DNA of 64,000 bases from assembly GCF_020080835.1 (NCBI RefSeq), contig NW_025401886.1, positions 310,001 to 374,000 on the forward strand, read 5' to 3'. The translations under genes were made by a program, and so were the position numbers. The stretch's first letter is position 1. Each line of letters begins with the position of its first letter. The notes beneath the pieces were generated by a model that searched no databases, was not told the DNA's origin, and saw only the letters and a program-made list of their open reading frames with translations. Shown one piece after another: positions 24,640 to 35,089 of this stretch. This stretch comes from Cotesia glomerata (taxonomy: Eukaryota > Arthropoda > Insecta > Hymenoptera > Braconidae).

Positions 24640-24914
24640 ATGTTATTTATTAAGAATCACCCTTTTTGCTTCACTTTTTATTTTATCTGCTGGTCCTCCA
24701 AAAATGTCAATATCAATAGCATATTTGTTGATGACTCTGCCTATTCTGTATATCGGTGCACGTGTAGAGAGCCTCGACCTTATTTATGGTAAATCCAACA
24801 GTCTTAGTGCAACGTAGACAAGTGCTGGGTACAATAAAACTGAGATGTTTAACCAGCACCGTAACACATACATTTCCATTTATGATAAATTATTTAGAAC
24901 CTTGTGATAATATA
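24640..24914 (-). pseudogene. Non-LTR ORF2 C-terminal tail
   Basis: The minus strand reads STRAPIYRIGRVINKYA, then DIFGGPADKIKSEAKRV and a stop near 24650, the typical short tail after the reverse transcriptase thumb in CR1/Jockey-like ORF2. It belongs with the segment at 26068-26531; the foldback element at 24915-26067 separates the two. Confidence 0.6.
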
Positions 24915-26067
24915 GGTGATAAGTTTTTCATTGGAGGTTATAGGATCATTAAATAAAACACCAGGAAATTTAATTATTTCTTGCAACGTTTCGTGCTCTA
25001 TATTTGCACTTCATCAGGCAATCTAGAATACAAACAAAAAATGTAGTATAATTACAGCCAGTTCAACCATAATTACATGTAAATAAACATTCATACCATA
25101 ATACAAGCATCCTGGCTCCATTCACTTAATACTATAATTCTTGTCATATATCATGAGTACAGGTTACGATAAAAAATTAGTCAAAATTAATATAGTAATT
25201 AATTCTTTTAAGCGAGCTATTTACAAAAAACTAACAACAAAATTGTACAATTGAGTTGCAGTGGTCTAACGTCAACCTCGCTATCTTAGTCACTAAACAT
25301 CCACAGTTGTGTGTGGGCACACAGCTGTGAACAGTTTAAATTTGAGGAATTTTTGTTTGGGGAAGTTTTTCGAAGGGAAATTCTTGGGGAGTTTGGATGG
25401 AATTTCTTTTGAATTTTTAAGGTATGAAAAAATTTTTTTAAAAGGTTTTTCTGAGAAATTTAAGGATTTTATTTTGAGAATTTTAAGGTTTTGATATTAT
25501 TATTAATTGACTATCAGATTATATCTTTACTATGTGATTATTGTTGCTAGTATCGAAATTAGTAATTATAGTTTTGAATTTCAGACGCTTTGTTTATGGT
25601 TATAGAAATAGTATATTATTGTAGAGGGAGCTATTTCGCAGTCAACTGTTCACAGCTGTGCACACACACAACTGTGGATGTTTAGTGACTAAGATGGCGA
25701 GGTTGACGTTAGACCACTGCAACTCAACTGTACAATTTTGTTGTTTTAGTTTTTTGTAAATAGCTCGCTTAAAAGAATTAATTAATATATTAATTTTGAC
25801 TAATTTGTTATCGTAACCTGTATTCATGATATATGACAAGAAATATAGTATTAAATGAACGGAGCCAGGATGCTTGTATCATGGTATGAATGTTTATATT
25901 TATATGTTATTATGGTTGAAATGTCTGTAATTATACTACATTTTTTGTTTGTATCCTAGATTGCCTGATGAAGTGCAAACATAGTGCACGAAATGTTACA
26001 AGAAATAATTAAACTTCCTGGTGTTTTATTTAATGATCCTATAACCTCCAATGAAAAACTTATCACC
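24915..26067. mobile_element. Foldback-type element with about 400-bp inverted repeats
   Basis: GGTGATAAGTTTTTCATTGG at 24915 is mirrored by CCAATGAAAAACTTATCACC ending at 26067. The inverted arms run for about 400 bp (24915-25345 and 25625-26067), including GCCTGATGAAGTGC words and ACAGCTGTG near their inner ends. The central 280 bp (25345-25625) has no match elsewhere in the window and no convincing coding sequence. It is inserted in a non-LTR relic. ORFs in the arms are chance translations of the inverted repeat. Confidence 0.85.
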
Positions 26068-26531
26068 CATATTTCCATTTATAATATCCGCTCCAACACA
26101 AAACGTTTAATACTCTCTCCTGACTGCAAGAGGTGTATAGTTCGTATATGCATAGGCCTGTTCTCGATCCATATTAATATTTCTCCTGCAGCTTCGAAAT
26201 CTGATATGATTGATGAATTTTCTTTGCACCAATTCCGATTTATTTATTTGATAACTATAGATCGGGTCCCATACTATACACCCATACTTCAGAATAGGCC
26301 TAACCAAGATGTTGAATAATTTGATCAGAGTGCCGTCATTTTGGAAATCATTACTTGTCCTCAAAAGACTTGTTAAGCACTTTATTAGCTTATGCAACTG
26401 TATTAATCAGGCGGCCATCGAAAATAAGCTTATTGTCAATGTAAACACCTAAGTCTCTAATTTTATTAACCTGAGGTACTATATCACTACCAATATAATA
26501 TTGATAGTGATCCGTCTCTCTACCTCGACAG
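26068..26531 (-). pseudogene. Non-LTR reverse transcriptase thumb region fragment
   Basis: On the minus strand: NKIRDLGVYIDNKLIF, then, past a stop, LVRPILKYGCIVWDPIYS and INKSELVQRKFINHIRF. This is the conserved region just after the catalytic domain in CR1/Jockey-like ORF2. Upstream sequence is cut at 26532 by a TGATCA-word element; downstream the foldback element separates it from its C-terminus at 24640-24914. Confidence 0.75.
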
Positions 26532-26893
26532 CCCAGGAAAAAATAATCAGACCTGACCATGCCTGTTCATGTACGATAAGGCCTGAAATTAGACCTGATC
26601 ATGCCTGTTCATGTGTGATCAGGCCTGAAATTAGACATGATCATGCCTGTCCATGCCTGCTCATGTCTGAAGCGTCAAATAAGCTCAGTCCTGAACAGGC
26701 CTGTTCATGTCTGATCAGACCTGTTCATGCCTGTTTATGTCTGATCAGACCTGTTCATGTCTGAAGGGTTAAATACGCTCAGGTCTAATCATGCCTGTTC
26801 ATGCCTGAAGGGTTAAATACGCTCGGGTCTGATCAGGCCTGTCCATGTCTGAAGGTTTAAATACGCTCAGGTCTGATCAGGCCTGTTCATGTT
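26532..26893. mobile_element. TGATCA-word element, partial copy
   Basis: Starts CCCAGGAAAAAATAATCAG, matching the terminal repeats at 7813 and 63641, and consists of AGACCTGATCATGCC and CTGTTCATG words with GGTTAAATACGCTC cores at about 26766, 26811 and 26855. It lacks the 5S-like block and the right terminal repeat; an LTR begins directly at 26894. Confidence 0.75.
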
Positions 26894-27370
26894 GTAACAG
26901 GTAAATCCTTAGCTTGTAAGCTCGCCGGAACCAGGGTCAATTATGTTGAGGAAATATTGATAAGATAAATAATTAATTAAAATTAAAAGAACTTAATTGC
27001 CTTCAACAGTTGATTAAGAAAATATAATTTAATTGAATAGCAATAAAATAAATACAGAGTAATGCAGTTAATTCTTTACAAGAAATAATTTAAATGAAAC
27101 TTAAACGATCGATAATAAACGGACGGTCGGTAAATCAAATCGCGAACTAATCGAACTCAAAGCTAGCTCCCTCTTCCTGGTGACTCAGCATCATTCAAGA
27201 GTCTCTGACTCTATTCCCAGGCACAAGCGGATCAAATCCTTCTTGCCCCACCTACTCGGTTTGCGTACCAACAGTATCTTGGCAAAAGGCGAAGATACTG
27301 GGAGAGTAATAATTAATTTTTAGCAAGTGTGTATCCAGCGACAAGCACTAACTAAAATATTAATTAATGT
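26894..27370 (-). repeat. Probable LTR of a Ty3/gypsy element
   Basis: Starts TGTAACAGGTAAATCC directly against the word element and ends before the integrase remnant, as a 3' LTR should on the minus strand. It is similar to the segment at 43808-44510: both have TGTAAC-GGTA starts, an AAGCTCGC-GGA block, and GCCCCACCT...TCGGTT. The GC-richer middle (27150-27300) is typical of an LTR. The exact right end is uncertain. Confidence 0.55.
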
Positions 27371-27374
27371 AAAA

Positions 27375-28890
27375 TCAATTTACCTTGATTTTATCCCAGC
27401 GGACAAAACTCAAAGTAATTTCGAACATAGCAGGTCCTATAGTTTGAGTAATAGTATAACCGGAAATAAATTTGTTTGCTAATTTGCTAGAAAAATTATC
27501 TATTGCGGAAGATAGATAGTGTTCGCGTTTACAGACTTGATCTCCAATTTGAGGTGACCAAACACGGTGACGTTTCTCGTGTAAAAATGATATGATATCA
27601 TTATGAAGCTCATAATGAATATCATATTTTGGCACTAATATGAGATTCATATAAAAGCCGTATCAATACTTTGAAAACACATAATAAGTAAAATACCTGT
27701 GAGAACGAATTTTTGTTAAGTAGATTAGTAAAATTTTCATTTTTTCTGTTAATCAGAGGAAATATATAATAATTGAGAAAAACAGTATTTTTATCATGCA
27801 CTATACTGTTGAGCTACTTAACTTTCCTCCTTGACTTTCTTAACTTAGAAGAATATTTAGAAAAACATTGACTATCTTAGTTTAAAAAAAATTTTTAACT
27901 GAAAAAATTTTTTCGTCTTAAGATAATTATTTTTTATTTTGAAAACAATTGAAATCGTCCTAAAAATTTGTTTAATTTAATTATTTTGCATTTTTTTTTA
28001 TTCATAGTTATGACTCAGTAACTTTATATCACGATTTAAAAAGGCTAACAATATCATTATGATTTTATGCTGATATGACCATCATTAAATTTTGAATTCA
28101 ATTCAATATCATTATGATTTCATAATGAAATTATGTTAATATCATCACGGAGATACTATCCTAACGAATTTCCAACAGTAATAAAAAATTTTTTTCTTGA
28201 ATTATGAATAAAAGACAACAATATCATTACATTATCATAATGTATTTGAAAAATTTCAGCCTGATTCCATCATGAGTTTACATAGATACTATTATGACTT
28301 CAGTATGAAATTATGCGTTTGTCACTATAGATCGGTCACGAATCCTCATGTGACCGATCCGTGTAGATCAAATTTTATAATAAAACATAATCAAATTACA
28401 AGAAATTTTCTTTCTCCAACAAGAAAAATAAAAATTTTATAATCTAGTTAAAAAAAAATTCGTTTCCATAAGTATTTTACTTATTACAGGTTTTAAATGT
28501 ATTGATATGGCTTTTATATGAATCTCATATTAGTGTCAAAATATGAGATTCATTATGATCATCATTATGAGCGTCATAATGATATCATATCATTTTTACA
28601 CGGGTTATTGTAATATTTACCTTGGTGATCGTAAGCTTGCGCCAGGTTAACTCGGACAAGTTCGTAAGTTTCTGTTAAAGTTTTTGCGATTTGAGGAATA
28701 TCATATTCTTCTTTAGGACCTTGTTTCTGAGATTGAAGAGATACTGGAGGCATTACTTCCCTACCATAATTGAGGTATACTGGAGTAAATTGAGTAGAGT
28801 CATGTCGAGCAGTATTATAGGCAAAGGTAAGTTCTGGTATGAGTTTGTCCCAGGTTTTTTGGTTCTTAAGCAATGCTTATTGAATTGTTA
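27375..28890 (-). pseudogene. Ty3/gypsy integrase C-terminal region, split by a DNA element
   Basis: Two minus-strand pieces belong together. The upstream piece (28890-28603) reads WDKLIPELTFAYNTARHDST and TPVYLNYGRE, the end of the integrase catalytic core. The downstream piece (27577-27375) reads RVWSPQIGDQVCKREHYLSS, then SAKLA-like SSKLANKFISGYTI and IGPAMFEI, the SH3-like C-terminal domain of gypsy integrases, which inserts element DNA into chromosomes. The element at 27578-28602 interrupts them. The rest of pol, gag and any env were not found, so only the 3' end of the element remains next to its LTR. Confidence 0.8.
27578..28602. mobile_element. 1.0-kb DNA element with TCATTATGA-word terminal inverted repeats
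   Basis: CGTGTAAAAATGATATGATA on the left (27578) is matched by its complement ending at 28602. The inverted repeats extend about 110-130 bp with one small insertion. Palindromic words TCATTATGA and ATGATATCAT recur through the interior (about 28040-28320). No ORF of significance. It splits a gypsy integrase gene, which fixes both of its ends, although no clear target duplication was seen. Confidence 0.8.
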
Positions 28891-29489
28891 GTTTGGACTG
28901 AATGATTTTCATGGGGATTTATACCCGACAGTCATTCAGTCGACCTTGAGGTAAAATTATATTCGTAGTTGAGAATTTTAGTTAAAAATATTAATTTTAT
29001 TTAATTTATTTAATATCTGGAATTGTTTCATTACTTGTGTTAGTTTATATAATCGATTAATTTGGATAAAACTAATAATTAATTTTTGCACTTGAGAAAA
29101 ACCGACAAGTGTCTTCGCACGAATTCTTGGTCAAGCGTAGATATTTTACGTCACAAATAATCCGAGGACCCAAGGTCATAACTAACAGACCAGCGAATAT
29201 TTAGCGTCCATTTTAAGAACGCCAACTTTTGTTAATTTTTATATTTAAATATTTTACAATGGAATTATCAGATTAATATTTACATTAAGAATTTTATACT
29301 GTGAATTTATATGTTAATGTTACAACGTGTTATGATTGACTTAATTGATGAAGTTCTTATGAGAATTAATTTAAGTTGAGAATATAATTATATATTGCGA
29401 TTAAAATGATTCTACGAAAATTAATTGAGGGAATAGAACTTACGTTCGGGAATTGTTATATTAATTTAATTCTTAAAATTACACCAGCA
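28891..29489. other. Non-coding stretch, possibly decayed retrotransposon
   Basis: No coding signal. A short inverted pair (GACTGAATGA at 28905 and TCATTCAGTC near 28933) lies at its left edge, and a slightly GC-richer patch is at 29100-29220. It could be remains of the gypsy element or its target. Confidence 0.35.
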
Positions 29490-29965
29490 CACAAAAAAAA
29501 AGTGGAATGTACTTTGGACCGGACCTATCTACCGACATGTATTTCAACCAACTGAATCCGAATTTCAAATCCGTTTGGCTTAGTCACCCTCCAGTGTTGA
29601 GTAGAATGCAAAAAACTTCAAAAAAAGGCAAAAAATCATGAAAAATTAAAGTTTTCGAAATAAAAATTTTTTTGGACTCAGATTGAATATGATTTTCATG
29701 TATTTTGTTCCGCTGAATTTGAATCTGAAGTTTTCTTGCCCCGTTAACGTTTTAAAATTTTTAAAAATCTCAAAAAACCTAAAAAAATCGGGAAAATTGA
29801 AATTACAAATATGAAAAAAAAAAATCTACAAAACATGTTTAAATACTTTTCTTGTATTTTTTCACGCATAAGATACAAGTAAAGAATCTGAAAATATGAA
29901 AAATTGTAATATCTATAAAAAATGACGTATAAATAGAATAAAGAGAACAATTTTCTTGTATATCA
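29490..29965 (+). repeat. CTGAATC-family repeat, plus copy
   Basis: Starts CACACAAAAAAAAAGTGG and has ATGTATTTCAACCAACTGAA then TCCGAATTTCAAATCCG. The same order occurs on the minus strand at 51960-52560. Phrases such as TGAATCTGAA...GTTTT recur inside. No coding capacity was recognised. Confidence 0.65.
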
Positions 29966-30084
29966 AACTGTTCTTCGTTGGTATCGAACTCTTTTGTTCT
30001 CAAACGATGTACACAGTGGATTTTTCTTCCGTTTGTTATTATCTCTTGGTGTATCCCTTTTAAGTCTCCAGTGTACTACTACTA

Positions 30085-30463
30085 TGTGTACTACTATTGT
30101 TCCCAGTACTTGAAAGAAAAATTTTCTGCGATAAGTGATGCAAAATTAAAAGTAGGAATTTTTGATGGACCCCAAATTTGAACTTTATTTCAGGATGCAA
30201 ATTTTATAGGGTAAATGAAAGATACGGAGATAGCTGTTTGGTTAAGTTTCAAAAATGTGTCTCAAAACTTGTTAGGAAATAAAAATAGCGGAAACTACAG
30301 GACGTTAGTAGAAAAATTTGTGACAAATTACAAAAATTTAGGTTGCTTAATAAACCTCAAACCACACTTCATGGATTCTCACATTGACCACTTTCCTGAA
30401 AATCTTGGAGACTACAGTGAAGAACAGGGAGAACGATTCCATCAAGACATAAGTAAAATTTGA
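30085..30463 (+). pseudogene. Fragment of an insect repetitive transposon-associated protein
   Basis: A first exon end reads KEKFSAISDAKLKVGIFDGPQ, stopping at 30181. After an acceptor-like TTTATTTCAG (to 30193), DANFIG and then EIAVWLSFKNVSQNLLGN, YRTLVEKFVTNYKNLGCLIN and FPENLGDYSEEQGERFHQDI follow. This block, ending in the highly conserved EEQGERFHQDI, is seen in many repetitive insect proteins thought to be transposon-encoded; its function is not established to my knowledge. An in-frame TAA precedes the second part, and a GAGCTC repeat cuts the sequence at 30464, so it is a dead fragment. Confidence 0.65.
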
Positions 30464-30830
30464 CGTAGTTTTTGAAGCATCATAGAAGATTTTTAAGTTT
30501 GAATTGATCGATCAAGGAATTTCGAAGAAATTCCGAAAAAACCCTTTTATCGGTTTTCTGTCGACAACGATAACTCACGGACGAATGAACCGATTTTGAT
30601 CAGGCTAGTGGCGATCGACGTGGTTTTTTAATGTTAAGAGCTGATAAGTTTTTGGAATCGATCAGTTAAGCTGCTTAAAAGTTTTTTTAAAAAAACCACA
30701 TATGAAAGAAATTTTTTTTGTAGTTTTTTTAAGATTTCTCAAAATCTACCGCTTCGAATCGGTCTAAATTGTATTCAAAATCTAAGTTTGGTCAAGCCCT
30801 TTCGAATGGTGCCAACATTGTCAAGAGCCT
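30464..30830 (+). repeat. GAGCTC repeat, internal fragment
   Basis: Carries the body phrases AATGAACCGATTTTGATCAGG, GGCGATCGACGTGG and CAAGCCCTTTCGAATGG, then diverges after 30815 before reaching a CA tract. Confidence 0.75.
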
Positions 30831-31204
30831 TGATCGCGCTGGCCTCGTCTATTTCGCAAAAGGCTTCGTTGGCCTCGCGGTGTATCGTCCCCTTTCTGTG
30901 TAAACCTCGTAACTCCATTTTTTTCAAAATTGAGATTTTTAGCGAAAATCACTCCTTAGCATTCTTGTAACGTAAAACCAAACATGCAATGTTCATAATG
31001 ATGATAGAATTTTTTTTAGAGGCTTTTGATTTTTTTCGTATCTACATCTTCGAATTCAAAAACCTCGTATCTACCGTAAGTATCGCCGAAAACGCTATCA
31101 TGGCGTTGTTGTCTTATAACTGAACGTTTTTAAACATGTTTACACTTAAGTTGACTGTATTTTGTTGATTAACATTTATTTTTTATCCATATGAATACAT
31201 ACAA
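30831..31204. other. Unassigned stretch
   Basis: No supported gene. The ORF across 30788-30970 starts inside a repeat and shows no family features. Confidence 0.4.
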
Positions 31205-31577
31205 ATATTACTTAGCTCTTCGAGCTCAAAAGTCTGATAGAAGTTTGACACAATGCTATTTTTTAAATTTTCAAACCGCGATAACTTTTGAATAAATAGA
31301 CCAATTTTTACGCGGTTGGTGGCATTTAACGCAATTTTCGAAACTTCATGAAGAATCTTTAAGTTTAATTTGATCGAACTACAAATTTCGGAGTAGTTCC
31401 GAAAAAAACACTTATTTCGGTTTTCTTTCGTTAACGATAACTCACAAACGAATCAACCGAATTTGACCGGGCTGGCAGCGATCGACGTGGTTTTTTTATG
31501 TTAAGAGCTGATTAGTTTTTGGAATTAATTGGTAGAGCTGTTTACAAGTAATTCCAAAAAAACCACATTTAAAAAAA
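31205..31577 (+). repeat. GAGCTC repeat, partial copy
   Basis: Runs from GAGCTCAAAAGTCTGATAG through AATCAACCGAATTTGACCGG to CCAAAAAAACCACATTT, where a second, longer copy begins with AGGATGACGGTTGACC. Confidence 0.8.
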
Positions 31578-32278
31578 TTAGGATGACGGTTGACCCTAAA
31601 GACCATCCCTGCAACTTCCCGCTCTTTTTGTTCTTAAGCGCTCAAAACTATACATTACTTTTTTGAGCTTTTCGAGCTCAAAAATATTATTTTTGTGTCA
31701 ATTTGCGCTCTTCGAGCTCAAAACTCTAATAGCAGTTTCATAAAACACAATTTTGTGAATTTTCAAACGGCAATAACTTTTGAATGAATGAACCGATTAT
31801 CATGCGGTTGACGGCATTCGACGCAGTTTTTAAAGCTCCATGAAAAACTTTCAAGTTTAAATCGATCGAGCCAGGAATTTTGAAGTAATTCCGAAAAAAC
31901 ACTTTTTTCGGTTTTCTTTCGACAACGATAATTCACGAACGAATCAACTGATTTTGACCGGGCTTGAGATGATCGACGTGGTTTTTTAATCATAAGAGCT
32001 GATTAGATTTTGGAATTGATCGGTGAAGCCATTTAAAAGTAATTCCAAAAAAACCTCATTTCAAAAAATTTTTTTTGTAGTTTTTTTTAGATTTCTCAAA
32101 ATCTACTGGTTCGAATTAGTCCAAATAGATTCAAAATCTAAGTTTGGTCAAGCCCTTTCGAATGGTACCAACCGCGATTAAATCGATCAAGCCGTTCAAA
32201 AGTTATAAGAGGGTCACATACACACACACACACGCGCGCGCGCGCGCACACACACATACACACACACACACACACACA
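31578..32278 (+). repeat. GAGCTC repeat, 5' part up to CA/CG tract
   Basis: Complete 5' part of the family: start signature, AACTTCCCGCTC, GAGCTC blocks, body, AAATCGATCAAGCCGTTC, then an AC/GC-alternating tract (32217-32278). An R1-clade element starts exactly at its end; the 3' part of the repeat resumes at 41054. Confidence 0.85.
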
Positions 32279-32811
32279 GAAGAGATACTGCTACCGGGCG
32301 CGTCTCCCCGAGCGGATGGAAGAACGCTCGCTGTCCTTGGATGAAACTTAATCTCTTAGTTGATGAGGTACAGCGGGTAGGAGCTAAGCAAAATAACCAA
32401 ACAAAATAAGCTCCCGTGGACAAAACTCCCCTTTAATGGGTTGGTCACACTAACTGACCTAGCAAGACGATTGGTTCCCACTGTAACTCACTGGGAGTGT
32501 CCGGAACCTGTATCGTAGTTTCCGACGATGCAGGCCACGGCTGATGTGAGCTTGCTCTGCCGAGGTGAAAGTTGCAGCAGTGGATCAGGAGCCAGCCACT
32601 TCAGGCCTTGATCAGGAAGTACGCAGTGAGTGTTAGAGATCGGAATCTTCACCGCTCCGAGCGAGTCTAGTCCGTCCGTGTATTCCGGGACTGGCTAAGT
32701 GTCGGCTAGGCCTCAGGGAACTGGGGTAGGAGTACTATCTCCGAGGGTACACCCGATCCTAGTTATGGCAACTCGTTCCACTCCGTACGATGCGCTGGTG
32801 AATTTAAAAGT

Positions 32812-32924
32812 ATGAGTAAAATTCAGGAAAACAACAATAGTGAAAACGGGCCTCATGCCCAACAAGCAGCGATTGAAGCAAGCGCTGAAATGAAGCGGTC
32901 GCAAGCGTTTGAACGCCTTGAAAA
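32812..32924 (+). pseudogene. R1-clade ORF1, first part, split by transposon
   Basis: ATG at 32812, preceded by AGT. Encodes the first 37 residues (HAQQAAIEASAEMKRSQAFE). The frame continues precisely at 36581 once the nested transposon and one AAA are removed, as the uninterrupted sister sequence at 14810-14840 shows. Confidence 0.85.
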
Positions 32925-33952
32925 GGGGACATCCATTAATTACGTGAGCTCAGAATGGGGAGGGGTCCAATCAAATCTCACCAAATCTCATCTAAACCGA
33001 GGGGGGATAATCGAAAATCTCACCTCAACTTTGAAAAATATAAAATATTACAGATATGAAAAAAAATTATTTTGCCCGCTAAAATAAATTTTATGTCTCT
33101 TAAAACCAATTAGTTCTAGAGAAATATAAAAAATAAAAAAATGTTTCGGGTATTCAAAAGAAAAGACAATAGTATAGGCAACGGTATCGATTATTCCCTA
33201 CGCACCGATTCTCCGAGTTACGACAAGTGCCAAGCGCTACTCACGTTACCAGCCAATTCGCGGAATTTCTCTCTGCAGAAAGAAAACTTAAATACAAAGT
33301 CGTTCAAACTCGTTATTTGTCAGTTAGTTACTCGTGACATCGGTACCGTGTAAGTCAGTGTTTTAGTAATTTTTTTGTCTTTAACATGAGTTTATATCAA
33401 AATTTTTATGATGCATACATTAAGCGCTATGCCAAAAGGCAAAAACGTGTCAGCAAGAAGTGAATTGTTTGTGGAAGGAAGCAAAATTAAATTTCAAAGA
33501 CGAAAAAGTTTTAAGTGATTACATTAATAAAGAAATTGAAAAATTGCGAAATGCCACTGTTCGAAAGAAAACACAAACAATATTGTCTTTCATCAGCAAG
33601 GTAAGATTCAATGAGATATTAATTTCAGTTAAGAAGTAAAATAAATAATTTTAATCACGATTAATTAACTGGTATTGTTTATTTGGGTAATTTAATTGTA
33701 AATATATTGGAAAAGTAGACTTTTTGCAAATGTAGTATAATTTTTCAAATTTTATAGGGAAAAGTTTTGACACCAAGGTCTGTGAATACAGATCATGCTG
33801 GGACTTCGGCATCACTTTCTTCTGTTAATGAGCAATCACTTGCTCTGATCGAATCACCGCTCGCATCAACGAGTCTTGAGCGCATTGATGATAATAATGA
33901 AAAAGACCTTTCAAGTAAGTAAAATAAATTTTTTCAATACATTAAACATCAA

Positions 33953-33958
<6 letters not shown>

Positions 33959-34018
<60 letters not shown>
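33959..34018. repeat. (AAT)20 microsatellite in an intron
   Basis: An uninterrupted run of about 20 AAT units within the second intron of the Zator-like gene. Confidence 0.95.
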
Positions 34019-34020
<2 letters not shown>

Positions 34021-34991
34021 CAATGATATACCAATGATTAACACAGGGTAACTGATTTTAATTTTACTGCGTAACATCATTTTGTCACAAATCATTTTAT
34101 TTAAATTTTCGATCTAAACAATCAAATTTTCAATTTTTAGAGACTAATAATCAGGAAGTTCTTCAAATTCAAATGAGTGATGACGAAAATGAAGTGGAGA
34201 CTTCAATTGCTCGAAAACGTGAAACTCCTGCTCAAGATGCACTCAAGAAAAAAATTTCATATCTTCGTACGAAACTTGATCACACCGAACGTCGCAAAAA
34301 TTCTTTAATTGCTGACGGTACCGAGCATGAAACAATCGTAAGGTTACGACAGGAGGTTGATCAGTGTGAAAAAATCTAAAAAGAAAACAAAAGCAGACTT
34401 TTTATTCAAAAAGCACCGGGAATACCATAAAAGTAAATTGCAAGAATACTACTCTCAGAATCCAGAAACCGCAAAATCATTGAAACCAAGACCTGCCCCT
34501 GGACGTCCGCGTTTAGAAGAACAGCAATCAGATCTTCTTCAGACCATCGTAAATTTAGCCATGTTCGGTGCTTCCGCTGAAGAACGCCGACGATGTGAAG
34601 TTGTTCGCACCTGTCACACTCTGTCTGATCTACACACGAAGCTCGTAGAGCTGGGATTCAATATATCGAGAAGTGGTGCATACATTCGCTTACTCCCTAG
34701 AAAAGGTAATACTTCTGAGGCAAAGAGACATGTTGTAACGGTCCCCGTAAAGCTCAGTCGCCCCGAAGCTGATCACCACAAAGCACATCCAGACCAGAAT
34801 TTTTGTGTTGCTTCAATAAGGTCTCTGGAAACAGTTGCTTCAATTCTCGGTCCAGATAAAGTTCTTTATTTATCTCAGGACGACAAAGCTCGTGTTCCCA
34901 TTGGGCTAACAGCAGCTAACAAACAGGCACCATTGTTCATGCACGTAGAATATAAAGTTTCTTTTGCCAGATCACGATTTCGTGATTGCTC

Positions 34992-35089
34992 CTCAACATA
35001 AATTAATTCCAAGTGTGTATGCGATTTGTGAAATTAAATCCTCAACATAAATTAATTCCAAGTGTGTATGCGATTTGTGAAATTAAATC
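34992..35089. repeat. 49-bp perfect tandem duplication in transposase exon
   Basis: The 49-bp unit starting CTCAACATAAATTAATTCC occurs twice, at 34992-35040 and 35041-35089, with no differences seen. As 49 is not a multiple of three it breaks the transposase frame. The identity of the two units indicates a recent event. Confidence 0.9.

Noticed and set aside
25309..25494. 61-aa ORF in the foldback element centre
   Set aside because: Starts in the inverted arm and is composed of a degenerate GAATTTT-type repeat; no homology features seen.
26501..26764. 87-aa ORF with repeated DHACSCLIRPE-like units
   Set aside because: It is a read-through of the TGATCA-word array; the amino-acid repeat just mirrors the DNA words.
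27375..28890. Endogenous retrovirus or polydnavirus-derived locus
   Set aside because: Only gypsy integrase parts and LTR-like sequence were found; no env, capsid or polydnavirus gene was recognised anywhere.
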